NCBI RefSeq assembly: GCF_001632285.1
Contig: NZ_LWAH01000016.1
Coordinates: forward strand, 62,001 to 126,000
Source of the DNA: Moraxella catarrhalis
GTDB lineage: Bacteria; Pseudomonadota; Gammaproteobacteria; Pseudomonadales; Moraxellaceae
Reading direction: 5' to 3'
Length of the DNA stretch: 64,000 nt
Shown: positions 44,864-54,390 of the stretch, one piece after another
How positions within the stretch are numbered: position 1 is the stretch's first letter
Layout of the letters: each line of letters opens with the position of its first letter
The notes under the pieces: generated by a model
What the model saw: only the letters and a program-made list of their open reading frames with translations
Told to the model about the DNA's origin: nothing
Database searches by the model: none
Position numbers and translations under genes: made by a program

Positions 44864-46015
44864 ATGACGACACCAAAAATCGCTGAATTTTTTGAAAGAA
44901 TTTTAAAAGAGCTATACCAAAATATCTACCAACTGTTTGGCGGATCGTTGGATGATCAAAAGCTAACCTTAGCACACATCGGCTTATCGATATTAAGTAG
45001 CGGCATTAAAATCATCATTTTGCTTCTGCTGGTGGGATTTATCTATTGGTTTTTGGTTTATACCGTTAAAACTGTACGAAAATTATTTGGTCTGCCTTAT
45101 CGCTATACGCGTATCGCTCGTGCGACTTTGCGATATTTATGGTTTATGACCAGCTTGCTTGCGGTCATGTCACAAATTGGCATCACTGATAAAACTGTCA
45201 CAGCCACAGCCAAAGCAGCAACATGGGCGGGTTTTTATTATGTGCTTTGGGCGTTGAGTGGTCAAATGGTCAGCAGTGTACTAAAGCATTATGATTTGAA
45301 TGCTTCCATTGAACAGCTTTTAAAAAACCTGTTACTGGTCATGATACTGGCACTTGCTTTTGCCACAGTCATGGCAAAATTTGGCTTTGATATATTTTCC
45401 ATCGTGGCAGGTTTGGGTATTGCTGGTCTTGCGGTTGGCTGGGCATCTCAAAGCACCCTTGCTAATTTTATCGCTGGTGTCGTGATTTTGGTTGAACAGT
45501 CGTTTCAAGTTGGTGATTGGATTCGCTTGGGTGAAAAAGAAGGTCGTGTGGTTAAAATCTCCTTGCGAGCTACCCAAATTCTTGACCGTGATAATATCAT
45601 TATTATCATTCCAAATTCAACGGTTGCCTCATCCGAGGTCGTTAATTTAACTTCCAAAAAAATGATTCGCTTTGATGTTAAAACTCGCATCGGATTACAC
45701 GCAGACATCACAGCAGCCAGAAGTGTGATTATGAAAACACTACAAAAAGATGAAGTGGTCTTAAAGCATCCTGCACCACTTGCGACAGTATCAGAAATTG
45801 GTGAGTCTGGTATTTATTTGATTGTGCGTTTTTGGGTAGCACCACTTTCGGTCGCTAGAATTCCAATCATTAAAGAAAATATCAATGAAAAAATCAAGCG
45901 AGCGCTTGATGAATCAGGCATTGAAGTGCCATTTCCTTATATGAAGCTGATCATGACTGCAGACGGTGATCAAGCACAGCGGTTTAAATTTGAAGATGAT
46001 GAACAAAAAATTTAA
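44864..46015 (+). CDS. MscS-family mechanosensitive ion channel
   Basis: 383 residues from ATG 44864. The frame is open further upstream but crosses the ppsA terminator, so the later start is preferred. There are three to four N-terminal membrane segments, then the pore helix GLGIAGLAVGWASQSTLANFIAGVVIL. That helix is quoted in part: its Gly/Ala pattern is the MscS TM3 signature. A beta domain follows (GDWIRLGEKEGRVVKISLRAT, PNSTVASSEVVN). It would release solutes on hypo-osmotic shock. A terminator follows. Confidence 0.9.
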   Translation: MTTPKIAEFFERILKELYQNIYQLFGGSLDDQKLTLAHIGLSILSSGIKIIILLLLVGFIYWFLVYTVKTVRKLFGLPYRYTRIARATLRYLWFMTSLLAVMSQIGITDKTVTATAKAATWAGFYYVLWALSGQMVSSVLKHYDLNASIEQLLKNLLLVMILALAFATVMAKFGFDIFSIVAGLGIAGLAVGWASQSTLANFIAGVVILVEQSFQVGDWIRLGEKEGRVVKISLRATQILDRDNIIIIIPNSTVASSEVVNLTSKKMIRFDVKTRIGLHADITAARSVIMKTLQKDEVVLKHPAPLATVSEIGESGIYLIVRFWVAPLSVARIPIIKENINEKIKRALDESGIEVPFPYMKLIMTADGDQAQRFKFEDDEQKI

Positions 46016-46038
46016 ATATCCAAAAAACATCTAAAAAT

Positions 46039-46075
46039 ATGAATCGCCTAAGAACATGGGCGGTTCATATTTTTT
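46039..46075 (+). terminator. Terminator of the mscS-family gene
   Basis: ATGAATCGCC and GGCGGTTCAT form a ten-base stem (one G-U), with a ten-base loop and six Ts. Confidence 0.88.
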
Positions 46076-46094
46076 AAATTGCTATCATGGTTTA

Positions 46095-46103
46095 TGCTAT
46101 AAT
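46095..46103 (+). promoter_or_regulatory. Extended -10 promoter of rlmKL
   Basis: TGCTATAAT is a perfect extended -10 element 33 bases before the preferred rlmKL ATG at 46137; the -35 region is AT-rich without a good match. Confidence 0.6.
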
Positions 46104-46136
46104 ACTCTGTTATTTCAAACCAAAATTTGGACTTTT

Positions 46137-48863
46137 ATGACTCAGCACAGACCTTCTTATTTTGCCGATCTTAAAAACTTTGATGTCAATGAGTTTACAG
46201 TCATTGTGACTTGTGCCGATGGTCTTGAGGCTGCCTTGCAAATCGAACTGAACAGTTTTGGCTTATCAAGCGATGTGCTGCGTGCAGGGCGTGTGGCAGT
46301 CATTGTGGATTTGGCAAAATTTTATCACATTTGCCTATATAGCCGAGTGGCCAGCCGTGTTTTATTGCCGCTTGGCGAATATCATTTTAAACAGAAATTA
46401 TCGCAAGCTACAACCAACCAACCTGTTGAAGTATTGGATGAGGATGTGCCTGAGGCATTATATCAATTTGCCAGTCGTATTGATTGGATAAATTTATTTG
46501 GGCTTGAACATCGTTTTGCGATTCGTCTTTCGACTGACAAACGCCTATCGGTCAATCAACAATTTGCCACTTTACGCATTAAAGATGCCATTGCAGATAC
46601 CTTTAATCGTGCTTTTGGTGCACGGCCTGATGTTGATGCCAAGCAGCCTGATTTTCAGATTTTTGCGACAGCCAACCATAAATTTGCCGAAATTTTTTTG
46701 GATTTATCGGGTGTCAGTTTACATCGCAGAGGCTACCGTGTTGCTAATACCGCAGCGCCACTCAAAGAAAATTTGGCAGCGGCACTGTTGTATGAATGCG
46801 GTTGGCATCAAGGCATTCATGATGCCATCATCGATCCGATGTGTGGCTCAGGCACATTCATCACCGAAGCATTACTGATGCGTGCGGATTATCCTGTTGG
46901 GCTTGAAAAGGCAGCTGATGAATTTGGATTTTATTGCTGGCAGCATCATGATGATAAACTGTGGGATGAGATGGTGTCCGATGCCACACAGCGATTTCAT
47001 GCGTGTTTATCACATCTGCAAAACAATCCTTTGACAGTGATTGCCTGCGATGCCGATGCTTATGTGGTACAGGCTTGCCATAAAAATCTGATAGCGGCAG
47101 GGCTTAGCCCCATATTAGATCAAGTCACCTTGGCCCAGCGTGCTTTATATCGGCTGCCTAAGCTTTTATCCACTTTGACTTGCTCAAAGCCTTTAATCAT
47201 CACCAATCCACCCTATGGAGAGCGATTGGGGGATACCGACTTTATTAAACCTTTATATCATGGGCTTGGATTGCATATTGCCGCTGCCATGCGGTCAGTT
47301 TCTGCCAATACAGGACAAGCGATTGATGCCACGATAGCGGTCTTGGCAAGTCATGTTGAGCATGCAGATACTTTACCAATTATAAGTCCTCAGACTTTGC
47401 GTTGCCATAATGGTGCTTTGACGGTGTATTTTCGCCATGGTGAGCTGAGCTTGTCTGAGCCATCTGCCCTAATTTTTGAGTGGCAAAAACAAGAGATTAT
47501 CCATCCAGATGCTCAAGATTTTATTAATCGCTTACAAAAAAATTTATCTAATCTTAAAAGACAAGCGACCAAAATAGGCGTGACCAACCTGCGTGTCTAT
47601 GACGCTGACCTACCAAATTTTAATGTTGCGATTGATGTCTATGGCGATAAAATTCATGTACAAGAATACGCACCACCCAAACAAATTCCCGCTGATGTCG
47701 CCAAAACTCGCTTTAATCTTGTTCTGCAAGCTGTTCGAGAAGTTTTTGGCGTATCTCGTGAAGCCATTTTTATCAAGACGCGTGCCAAGCAGTCGGGTAA
47801 TGAGCAATATACCAAAAATGATAACGCCACCAAACGCAAAAAAATGTGGGTGGTGCGTGAGCTTGGTGCTTATTTTTATGTTAATTTCACTGATTATTTG
47901 GACACAGGACTATTTATTGACCACCGCCATATGCGTGCCAAAATCGGTGATGCCAGCCGTGCCAAGCGAGTGTTAAATTTATTTTCATACACCTGTACGG
48001 CTTCTGTTCATGCAGCTTTGGCAGGTGCAAAATCGGTAACCAGTGTGGATCTGTCTGCCAATTATTTGGATTGGGGAAAACAAAATTTTGCCTTAAATGG
48101 TCTGGTGCTTGATGCTTTTTATGATGATGGTGAGAGGTATCAATTCATCGCACACGATGTTTTTGAATGGATTAAACACCATACCGAGCAATATGAAGTT
48201 ATCTTTATTGATCCGCCAACTTTTTCTAATTCCAAAAAATTTAAAGGGACATTTGATGTCCAAAGAGATCATGTGGCATTAATCAATCGTGCGATGAATC
48301 GCTTAACTTCAGACGGTGTTTTATACTTTAGCAATAATTACACCCGTTTTGAATTTGACGAAAGTTTGATGGCACGATATGATGTCAAAGATATCACGCA
48401 TGAAACCATTGGTTTTGATTTTGATCTAAAAAAACCCATCCATCGCAGTTATGAGATTCGCCATAAAAATGCAGTCAAATCTATGACCGTTATCACCAAT
48501 AAGACCATGGATCAAAATGCACAGCATCACATGCCCAAAAACCATGATCAGCCCAAGCGTTTTACTAAAACACGCAATCAAAGCACCGATAAAAAACCTC
48601 ATCAAAAGTTTGGCAAAGATGGCAAAAAATCGCACACTGACCGCTTTGGTCATTTTGATAAATCCGCAAAACGAGCGACGCCTAACGCTCGCCGTTCAAA
48701 TCATAGCGAACATACGCCAAATCAACCAAACATAAAACGAGTTTATGTCAATCCAAAATCAGCAGATGAAAATTTAGCCAAGCGTTTGACTGATAAACTT
48801 GCCGAAGCCAATCTGCAAGGCGAAAAACGATATACAATTAAGAAAAAAGCTAAAACAGAGTAG
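46137..48863 (+). CDS. rlmL: Bifunctional 23S rRNA methyltransferase RlmKL
   Basis: 908 residues from ATG 46137, just downstream of a promoter. An N-terminal THUMP region leads to the RlmL methyltransferase domain (DPMCGSGTFITEAL and NPPYGERLGD), which makes m2G2445 in 23S rRNA. The RlmK domain follows (DTGLFIDHRHMRAKI, LNLFSYTCTASVHAA, FIDPPTFSNSKK), making m7G2069. The fused order matches E. coli RlmKL (702 residues). The protein here is about 200 residues longer. The final 110 or so form a Lys/Arg/His/Asn-rich tail with low complexity, probably RNA-binding. ttcA starts three bases after the stop. Confidence 0.95.
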   Translation: MTQHRPSYFADLKNFDVNEFTVIVTCADGLEAALQIELNSFGLSSDVLRAGRVAVIVDLAKFYHICLYSRVASRVLLPLGEYHFKQKLSQATTNQPVEVLDEDVPEALYQFASRIDWINLFGLEHRFAIRLSTDKRLSVNQQFATLRIKDAIADTFNRAFGARPDVDAKQPDFQIFATANHKFAEIFLDLSGVSLHRRGYRVANTAAPLKENLAAALLYECGWHQGIHDAIIDPMCGSGTFITEALLMRADYPVGLEKAADEFGFYCWQHHDDKLWDEMVSDATQRFHACLSHLQNNPLTVIACDADAYVVQACHKNLIAAGLSPILDQVTLAQRALYRLPKLLSTLTCSKPLIITNPPYGERLGDTDFIKPLYHGLGLHIAAAMRSVSANTGQAIDATIAVLASHVEHADTLPIISPQTLRCHNGALTVYFRHGELSLSEPSALIFEWQKQEIIHPDAQDFINRLQKNLSNLKRQATKIGVTNLRVYDADLPNFNVAIDVYGDKIHVQEYAPPKQIPADVAKTRFNLVLQAVREVFGVSREAIFIKTRAKQSGNEQYTKNDNATKRKKMWVVRELGAYFYVNFTDYLDTGLFIDHRHMRAKIGDASRAKRVLNLFSYTCTASVHAALAGAKSVTSVDLSANYLDWGKQNFALNGLVLDAFYDDGERYQFIAHDVFEWIKHHTEQYEVIFIDPPTFSNSKKFKGTFDVQRDHVALINRAMNRLTSDGVLYFSNNYTRFEFDESLMARYDVKDITHETIGFDFDLKKPIHRSYEIRHKNAVKSMTVITNKTMDQNAQHHMPKNHDQPKRFTKTRNQSTDKKPHQKFGKDGKKSHTDRFGHFDKSAKRATPNARRSNHSEHTPNQPNIKRVYVNPKSADENLAKRLTDKLAEANLQGEKRYTIKKKAKTE

Positions 48864-48866
48864 ATT

Positions 48867-50000
48867 ATGACAAATTCACACATTGAGCATTCTCAAGCAA
48901 AAACCACCGACGAGCAACATATTGCCGATGTTCTTTTGGGTAAATCCGTTCATATGACAGAAGATGGCGATGATGGATTACCGCCAGATGATGAGCCTCA
49001 TGAGCTTGATGATGGTATCACATCTGGTCGATTTAAAAAATTACAAAAAAAGCTAAGAAAAGAGGTTTCTTGGGCAATTCGTGATTTTAAGATGATTGAA
49101 GATGGCGATGTTGTCATGGTGTGCATTTCTGGCGGTAAAGACAGCTTCACTTTGCTGGATATTTTGTTATTCTTAAAACGCATTGCACCGATTCATTTTG
49201 AGGTAGTGGCGGTCAATCTTGACCAAAAACAACCCGGATTCCCCGAAGAAGTATTACCACGCTACTTGTCAGAGCAAGGCATTCCTTATTATATTCTAGA
49301 AAAAGATACTTACAGTATCGTCAAATCTGTTGTACCAGAGGGCAAAACTTATTGTTCAGCTTGCTCACGCCTACGCCGTGGTTCACTTTATGGGTTTGCC
49401 AAGCAAATTGGTGCAACCAAAGTGGCACTTGGTCATCATCGTGATGACATTTTGGCAACTTTTTTCTTAAACTTATTTCATGGGGGTAGTTTAAAAGCCA
49501 TGCCGCCCAAACTGCTATCAGATGATAAGCAAAATATACTCATTCGCCCACTGGCGTATGTTGCCGAAAAAGATATTATTAGATATGCCAATTATAAAAA
49601 ATTCCCCATTATTCCTTGTAATTTGTGTGGCTCACAAGAAAATCTACAGCGTGCCATGATTAATGATATGTTGCGTGAGTGGGATAATGCTCACCCCAAG
49701 CGTTTGGCAAGCATGTTTAAAGCCTTGCAAAATGTTGCACCAAGCCAGCTTGCTGACCGAAATTTATTTGATTTTGAGCATTTAACGCTTGATCGTAATG
49801 ATGATGAGCGTTTATTTGAGGGCGATAATATCCAATCAGGTGTGACTGATGAGCTTGATAAAATGGGCCTGCCAATCAATCCTTTGGTTCAAAGCTTTAA
49901 TCCAAAATTTCAGCAAGAAGGCGATAATTCTGATGAGTGTCAGAAGACAGATCAAAAAGATAAGCCGTATAAAATCCCTATAATCAACCCATTGGTATAA
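48867..50000 (+). CDS. ttcA: tRNA 2-thiocytidine(32) synthetase TtcA
   Basis: 377 residues. The PP-loop is [13 protein letters not shown] near residue 89. The paired CxxC motifs that bind the Fe-S cluster appear as [10 protein letters not shown] and [12 protein letters not shown]. TtcA thiolates cytidine 32 of certain tRNAs using ATP and a cluster-bound sulfur. It is longer than E. coli TtcA (311) at both ends: about 50 acidic residues precede the core, and a polar C-terminal stretch ends in IPIINPLV, echoing an earlier MGLPINPLV. It sits three bases after rlmKL and is probably co-transcribed. Confidence 0.95.
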   Translation: MTNSHIEHSQAKTTDEQHIADVLLGKSVHMTEDGDDGLPPDDEPHELDDGITSGRFKKLQKKLRKEVSWAIRDFKMIEDGDVVMVCISGGKDSFTLLDILLFLKRIAPIHFEVVAVNLDQKQPGFPEEVLPRYLSEQGIPYYILEKDTYSIVKSVVPEGKTYCSACSRLRRGSLYGFAKQIGATKVALGHHRDDILATFFLNLFHGGSLKAMPPKLLSDDKQNILIRPLAYVAEKDIIRYANYKKFPIIPCNLCGSQENLQRAMINDMLREWDNAHPKRLASMFKALQNVAPSQLADRNLFDFEHLTLDRNDDERLFEGDNIQSGVTDELDKMGLPINPLVQSFNPKFQQEGDNSDECQKTDQKDKPYKIPIINPLV

Positions 50001-50011
50001 TTGGTATGATC

Positions 50012-50045
50012 ATTAACAGCCTGATTTTTACATTAGGCTGTTAAT
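50012..50045. terminator. Bidirectional hairpin between ttcA and aroQ
   Basis: ATTAACAGCCT and AGGCTGTTAAT form an 11-base perfect stem with a 12-base loop between converging genes. T runs are short, so termination may be partial. Confidence 0.65.
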
Positions 50046-50080
50046 TTATCAGTACCCTGAACATAAATTTTACCAAATAG

Positions 50081-50542
50081 CTAGTTAAGATGCTTGATAA
50101 ACCAGTCCATTGCCATCGTATAACCCATGTCACCTAAACCGCAGATAACACCAACTGCTTTATCAGACAAATAAGAGTGACTACGAAAAGGTTCACGTGA
50201 GTGAATATTTGATAAATGCACCTCGATAAATGGCTTATCCATGGCTGATAAAGCGTCACGAATCGCCACAGAAGTATGTGTATAAGCCCCAGGGTTAATA
50301 ATAACACCGTCAATAGGATCGGATGATAAAAGCCCATACTCACCGATGAAATCGACAATCGCACCTTCGTGATTTGATTGATAAGCGATTAGCTCAATTC
50401 CATGTGATATCGCTTGAGATGTTAAGCGATTGGTGATATCTGTCAGAGTAACTGAGCCATAAATTTCAGGTTCTCGGATACCCAAAAGATGTAAATTAGG
50501 TCCATTAATCAAAGCGACTTTTTTGGTGGTTTGAATGGTCAT
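50081..50542 (-). CDS. aroQ: Type II 3-dehydroquinate dehydratase
   Basis: 153 residues from ATG 50542 (a TTG seven codons earlier is less likely). The type II signature [17 protein letters not shown] is near the N-terminus and includes the active-site lid Arg and Tyr. [15 protein letters not shown] and the catalytic His region [18 protein letters not shown] also match. The enzyme dehydrates 3-dehydroquinate to 3-dehydroshikimate in the shikimate pathway. Here it stands alone; in many relatives accBC follows it. Confidence 0.96.
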   Translation of the reverse strand: MTIQTTKKVALINGPNLHLLGIREPEIYGSVTLTDITNRLTSQAISHGIELIAYQSNHEGAIVDFIGEYGLLSSDPIDGVIINPGAYTHTSVAIRDALSAMDKPFIEVHLSNIHSREPFRSHSYLSDKAVGVICGLGDMGYTMAMDWFIKHLN

Positions 50543-50746
50543 AAAGTTAACTGCATTTGCCAAAAAATTATTGTAGCCAATTTAAGCAATTTTGGCAAAT
50601 GGTTTAAATACAAGATTTTGAGTTAACACAATTAATCATTTTAAAAATAAATGTTCACTATTTATAAAATTTTATTGTATTAAGCCTTTGTTCTTGATGA
50701 AAATAATGTTAAGATGAAATTTCAAAATCAATCATGATTTTTGGTA

Positions 50747-50775
50747 GGCTGATGATATGATGAAACCATCAGCCT
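50747..50775 (+). promoter_or_regulatory. Stem-loop in the cold-shock gene leader
   Basis: AGGCTGATG (50747-50755) and CATCAGCCT (50767-50775) form a nine-base perfect stem with an 11-base loop, followed by CTTTT. It lies 50 bases before the csp start codon. It could be a leader thermosensor-type structure or an attenuator; which one cannot be told from sequence. The rest of the 283-base aroQ-csp gap is AT-rich without a clear promoter. Confidence 0.45.
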
Positions 50776-50825
50776 CTTTTGGTAATGAAGTAGCTCAGTT
50801 TGTTGAGCATTTAAGGAAAATTGTT

Positions 50826-51032
50826 ATGTCTAAAGAACAAGGTGTTGTAAAGTGGTTTAATGACGCCAAAGGGTTTGGGTTTATTCAGCGTGAGACTGGC
50901 GAAGATGTTTTTGTGCATTTTCGTGCAATTCAAGGGGAAGGCTATCGCTCACTAAAAGAAGGTCAAGCGGTAGAATTTGTCGTAACAACTGGCGATAAAG
51001 GTCTACAGGCTGAAGAAGTTACCAAATTGTAA
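50826..51032 (+). CDS. Cold-shock domain protein (CspA family)
   Basis: 68 residues from ATG 50826 (AAGGAAAA upstream). RNP1 is KGFGFI and RNP2 is VFVHF, and the opening [15 protein letters not shown] is typical of the family. These small beta-barrel proteins bind single-stranded nucleic acid and melt RNA structure. The gene is monocistronic, with a hairpin in its leader and a strong terminator after it. Whether it is cold-induced cannot be told from sequence. Confidence 0.96.
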   Translation: MSKEQGVVKWFNDAKGFGFIQRETGEDVFVHFRAIQGEGYRSLKEGQAVEFVVTTGDKGLQAEEVTKL

Positions 51033-51082
51033 TTTTATAATAGCATGAAACATCATCATATGATGATACCAACCATACTATT

Positions 51083-51126
51083 AAAAAAAGCACATGGCAA
51101 GCTTGTAGTTTGCCATGTGCTTTTTA
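51083..51126. terminator. Bidirectional terminator between csp and msbA
   Basis: Sixteen-base perfect arms (51085-51100 and 51110-51125; core GCACATGGCAA) with a nine-base loop and A/T tracts on both ends. It serves the cold-shock gene and can also stop minus-strand transcription from msbA. Confidence 0.93.
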
Positions 51127-51205
51127 TCCAACTGATTGATTAGCATACTAATATTTCTTTTGAGCAGAGATAATTAATCAAGGATAATCATACAATAAGC
51201 ATGCG

Positions 51206-53071
51206 TCAAATCGATTGACCACAAATCGCATTTGAGGTATTGTGCAACATGGCATAATATCCACCTTTTGCCAAAAGCTCCGTATGTGAGCCTTCTTCGA
51301 TGATTTTTCCACCGTCCATGACGATGATACGGTCAGCTTGTTCGATGGTGCTTAAGCGGTGTGCTACAATAATGCTGGTGCGTCCTGTCATGAGACGCTC
51401 AAGTGCTTGCTGTACAAGACGCTCAGACTCATTATCAAGAGCACTGGTTGCCTCATCTAGTAGCAAAATTGGTGCATCCTTTAAGATGGCGCGTGCAATA
51501 GATACCCGCTGACGCTGACCTCCTGATAAAAGACTGCCATTAGTACCGATCGGTTGATGTATGCCTTTGGGGTGTTTATGAACCAGTTCGCTGAGATTGG
51601 CGGCCTGCAAAGCTGCCATCACTTCCATTTCGGTCGCAGCTGGGCGTGAATAACGCACATTTTCAAATAAAGTATCATCAAACAAAAAAATCTCTTGAGA
51701 GACTAAGGCAAACTGACTTCTTAGATTGGCAAGATCAACCTCTTGAATATTAATATTATCCAACAAAATCTCACCAGCAACAGGATTGATAAAGCGTGGT
51801 AGCAGATTGATGGCAGTTGTCTTACCAGAGCCTGATCGCCCAACAAAAGCGATTTTTTCGCCAGGGCGGATATCAAGATTAAAATCATCCAAAGCTTTGG
51901 TTGTTTCATTACCATACTGTACGCTGATATGATTAAAATGAATATAACCTTGGACATTGCCAAGCTTGGTTGTACCTTGATCGGTCTCGGATTTGGTATC
52001 CAAAAAAGCACACACCGAATCGGCTGCCAAAAACATCGTCTGCATCGGTATGCTAATATTAGCAAGATTTTTAATAGGACCAAACATTTGCATCATTGCC
52101 ACAATAAACGCCATGAATTCGCCAATGGTTGTCATGCCTTGCTGGCTTTGCCACAAGGCAAAAAATATCACCACCGCCAAAGCGGTTGAGCCAACAACTT
52201 CACTGATGGGAGAGCGTGCAGCATCTGCTTGACTGATTTTTTTGCCAAGTCGAACGATGAGCGTATTGACTTGATTAAATTTATTGGCTGAGTGTTTTTG
52301 CCCGCCAAACAGCTTAATGACTCGATGACCTTGATGGGTTTCGTTAATCACGGTATTTAAAGAACCAATACTTTTTTGGGCATTATTAATGACACCTTTT
52401 AGGCGATTACGGTAATAGCGTGATAACCCCGATAAAATTGGAAACATGACCATGATCAGTAAGGCAAGTTGCCAGTTTAAATAAAACAGTACACAAACCA
52501 GCCCAATGACAATTAAGGTATCTCGTGTTAAAACAATAAAAACACCGCTGGCATGATTGATAGAATTTTCTACCATTTGTACCATGTTCATCAACATTTC
52601 GCCCGATGACATACTTTGGTACTGCTCTGATGGCAATAACAACATTTTATCAAACATATCTTGTCGCAGATGACCAATCGCAGTCGTGGCTACCCATGCC
52701 ATCAGATAAGCACTGATAAAACGACATATACCACGAAAAATGACCAAACCCATAAAAAATAGCGGAACAACCCAAATTTTATGCTTGGTACCCCAAATGG
52801 CATGCTGAAAACTATCTACATAATACTTAAGCTTTTCTAATATACCATCGCCAATCAGCATGGGCATATCTGTACCGTCAGGTAAAACAAAACCTTGGTT
52901 GACAAGTGGTGCAATGAATGCTGCTAAATAGCTTTCTGTGAATGCTACTCCAATAATAGCAAGTAAAGCAAACACGATACGCATTTTATAAGGTTTAACA
53001 TAAACCATCAGTTGCATAAAACTTGCGGTGTCTTTTTTAGAAAACAGACCAAAGGTAAGGTTGTGTAGCAT
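51206..53071 (-). CDS. msbA: Lipid A/LOS core flippase MsbA (ABC exporter)
   Basis: 621 residues: six N-terminal membrane helices with the long intracellular loops of type IV exporters, then an ATPase domain. The ATPase domain has Walker A GRSGSGKTT, signature LSGGQRQRVSIARAIL, Walker B ILLLDEATSALD and the H-loop in IVAHRLSTIEQ. MsbA flips core-lipid A across the inner membrane. It is about 40 residues longer than E. coli MsbA (582), mainly in the first periplasmic region. lpxK is not adjacent, but the glycosyltransferase cluster starting at 53.4 kb fits a lipooligosaccharide role. Confidence 0.92.
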   Translation of the reverse strand: MLHNLTFGLFSKKDTASFMQLMVYVKPYKMRIVFALLAIIGVAFTESYLAAFIAPLVNQGFVLPDGTDMPMLIGDGILEKLKYYVDSFQHAIWGTKHKIWVVPLFFMGLVIFRGICRFISAYLMAWVATTAIGHLRQDMFDKMLLLPSEQYQSMSSGEMLMNMVQMVENSINHASGVFIVLTRDTLIVIGLVCVLFYLNWQLALLIMVMFPILSGLSRYYRNRLKGVINNAQKSIGSLNTVINETHQGHRVIKLFGGQKHSANKFNQVNTLIVRLGKKISQADAARSPISEVVGSTALAVVIFFALWQSQQGMTTIGEFMAFIVAMMQMFGPIKNLANISIPMQTMFLAADSVCAFLDTKSETDQGTTKLGNVQGYIHFNHISVQYGNETTKALDDFNLDIRPGEKIAFVGRSGSGKTTAINLLPRFINPVAGEILLDNINIQEVDLANLRSQFALVSQEIFLFDDTLFENVRYSRPAATEMEVMAALQAANLSELVHKHPKGIHQPIGTNGSLLSGGQRQRVSIARAILKDAPILLLDEATSALDNESERLVQQALERLMTGRTSIIVAHRLSTIEQADRIIVMDGGKIIEEGSHTELLAKGGYYAMLHNTSNAICGQSI

Positions 53072-53254
53072 TGGCTTTCCAAATTGGATTTATAAGATAA
53101 ATTAAATATTATAAATTTAAATACTAATATCAATGGGTAGGATTGGTCAAGCTGATGGCTAATTTTGACCCACTAAAATCTACCAAACACTGGTTAAATT
53201 TATTGACCGTTTTAACTTGGCTTTTTATTATCGGTACATATTGATTGGGGTATT

Positions 53255-53284
53255 TTATCATAAGTGGATATTTTTAGGTATAAT
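53255..53284 (+). promoter_or_regulatory. Promoter of the candidate small RNA
   Basis: TTATCA, an 18-base spacer and a perfect TATAAT (53279-53284) on the plus strand. Neither neighbouring gene on this strand uses it: msbA and the GT32 gene are both on the minus strand. Confidence 0.5.
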
Positions 53285-53290
53285 GGCTAA

Positions 53291-53395
53291 TTTTATCTGC
53301 AAATTGATTGATAGATATGATTAGGTGACTGTACCTAATTGTACAAATTAGACGATTGACGCTTAAATCATGAATGATAATTTAAGCGTATTTTT
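53291..53395 (+). ncRNA. Candidate small RNA between msbA and the GT32 gene
   Basis: Transcription from the promoter at 53255-53284 would begin near 53291 and end at a strong intrinsic terminator. That terminator has ACGCTTAAAT (53359-53368), an 11-base loop, ATTTAAGCGT (53380-53389) and then ATTTTT. Within the transcript, ATTAGGT can pair with ACCTAAT, or the overlapping CTAATT can pair with AATTAG, giving alternative hairpins. No convincing protein frame is present. The terminator has its T run only on the plus strand, so it does not serve the minus-strand GT32 gene. The remainder of the 369-base gap shows nothing else. Confidence 0.4.
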
Positions 53396-53440
53396 AAGAT
53401 TAACTATTTGTTTAAGGTCTTGACGGTTATTTGGTCTGTT

Positions 53441-54235
53441 TTAGTGTGAATTGATGATCTTATCTAAAATGCAATTTTGGGGCAGGCAAGATAAGTCAAG
53501 GTGCCTTAGTCTTTCTTGATACAGATGAATACACAATGTGTCAGGCGTGATAATATCTTTGATAGATAAACGAGAATTTAATAGATGCCCAATACAGTGA
53601 TGATGGATGGGATAAAAAACATCAATACTTTGGGCAAAATGAGCTATCTGATAGTGCTGGGCATAGTATGTGATGGCATCAGGCCCAATCACACCCCATG
53701 GCATGTTTGCAACATGTCTTGAAAATCCAAATTGTTTGCGTATTTTAAGTATTTTTTGTTTTCTAGATTTATACCATGGTGGTACAAAATAGGGGTCGTA
53801 AGCTGATTTTAATAAGGCATGTAATAACTCACTTTCTTTGGGCAGGGCCAATATTGCTCCGTTGATTTTAGTATCATCTTCATATCCTAAAAGATAACCA
53901 TGATTGGGCATGGTTATGGGTTTTAAGCAATACACATCACAATCAACATAGATGCCATGATTTGTCTTATTTAATAGCTCATAACGAAAAATATCAGAAA
54001 ATAACGCATAACTGCCTGTGGCTTTATGCTTGATGATTTTTTCTTTGGGAATAATTAAGTTAGCATCGCATATATCAATACCAGATGGCACATCACTGAT
54101 GGGTGTGTAGGCATGTAAACATACCCGATGCCCTTGTTGAACAAAAGAAGACAAACAAGCAGCGGAGAGTTTTCCGAGTGTATCACCAATCCATAATGCA
54201 TGAATTATCGGTAAATTTTGGTTGGGATAAGACAT
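53441..54235 (-). CDS. Glycosyltransferase family 32 protein (LOS biosynthesis, probable)
   Basis: 264 residues. It opens IIHALWIGDTLGKLSAACLSSFVQQGHRV, in the manner of GT32 enzymes (quoted in part: LPIIHALWIGDTLGKL). The nucleotide-sugar DxD motif is in GIYVDCDVYCLKP near residue 100, after SDIFRYELL, which is typical of the family. GT32 members transfer sugars to LPS or capsule acceptors. Moraxella catarrhalis LOS loci encode such an enzyme as an alpha-galactosyltransferase (Lgt5), but I cannot assign the linkage here. It is divergent from the two GT4 genes and lies near msbA, supporting a LOS role. Confidence 0.8.
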   Translation of the reverse strand: MSYPNQNLPIIHALWIGDTLGKLSAACLSSFVQQGHRVCLHAYTPISDVPSGIDICDANLIIPKEKIIKHKATGSYALFSDIFRYELLNKTNHGIYVDCDVYCLKPITMPNHGYLLGYEDDTKINGAILALPKESELLHALLKSAYDPYFVPPWYKSRKQKILKIRKQFGFSRHVANMPWGVIGPDAITYYAQHYQIAHFAQSIDVFYPIHHHCIGHLLNSRLSIKDIITPDTLCIHLYQERLRHLDLSCLPQNCILDKIINSH

Positions 54236-54390
54236 AATAATATACCTGTTTTTGTACTGAATGTTGAGCTATTATTTAAAGCCAAGTGATGATGGTTTGC
54301 AAGATGATTGAATTGTTTTTTAAAAAATTTCTGTTAATATATGATGTAAATTATCATTTGTCAATTTTAGGCTTATTGCACTGCTCATTT

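Noticed and set aside
53283..53324. Thirteen-codon frame (MANFICKLIDRYD) within the small-RNA region
   Set aside because: Its ATG overlaps the TATAAT hexamer, so a transcript from that promoter would not contain the start codon.
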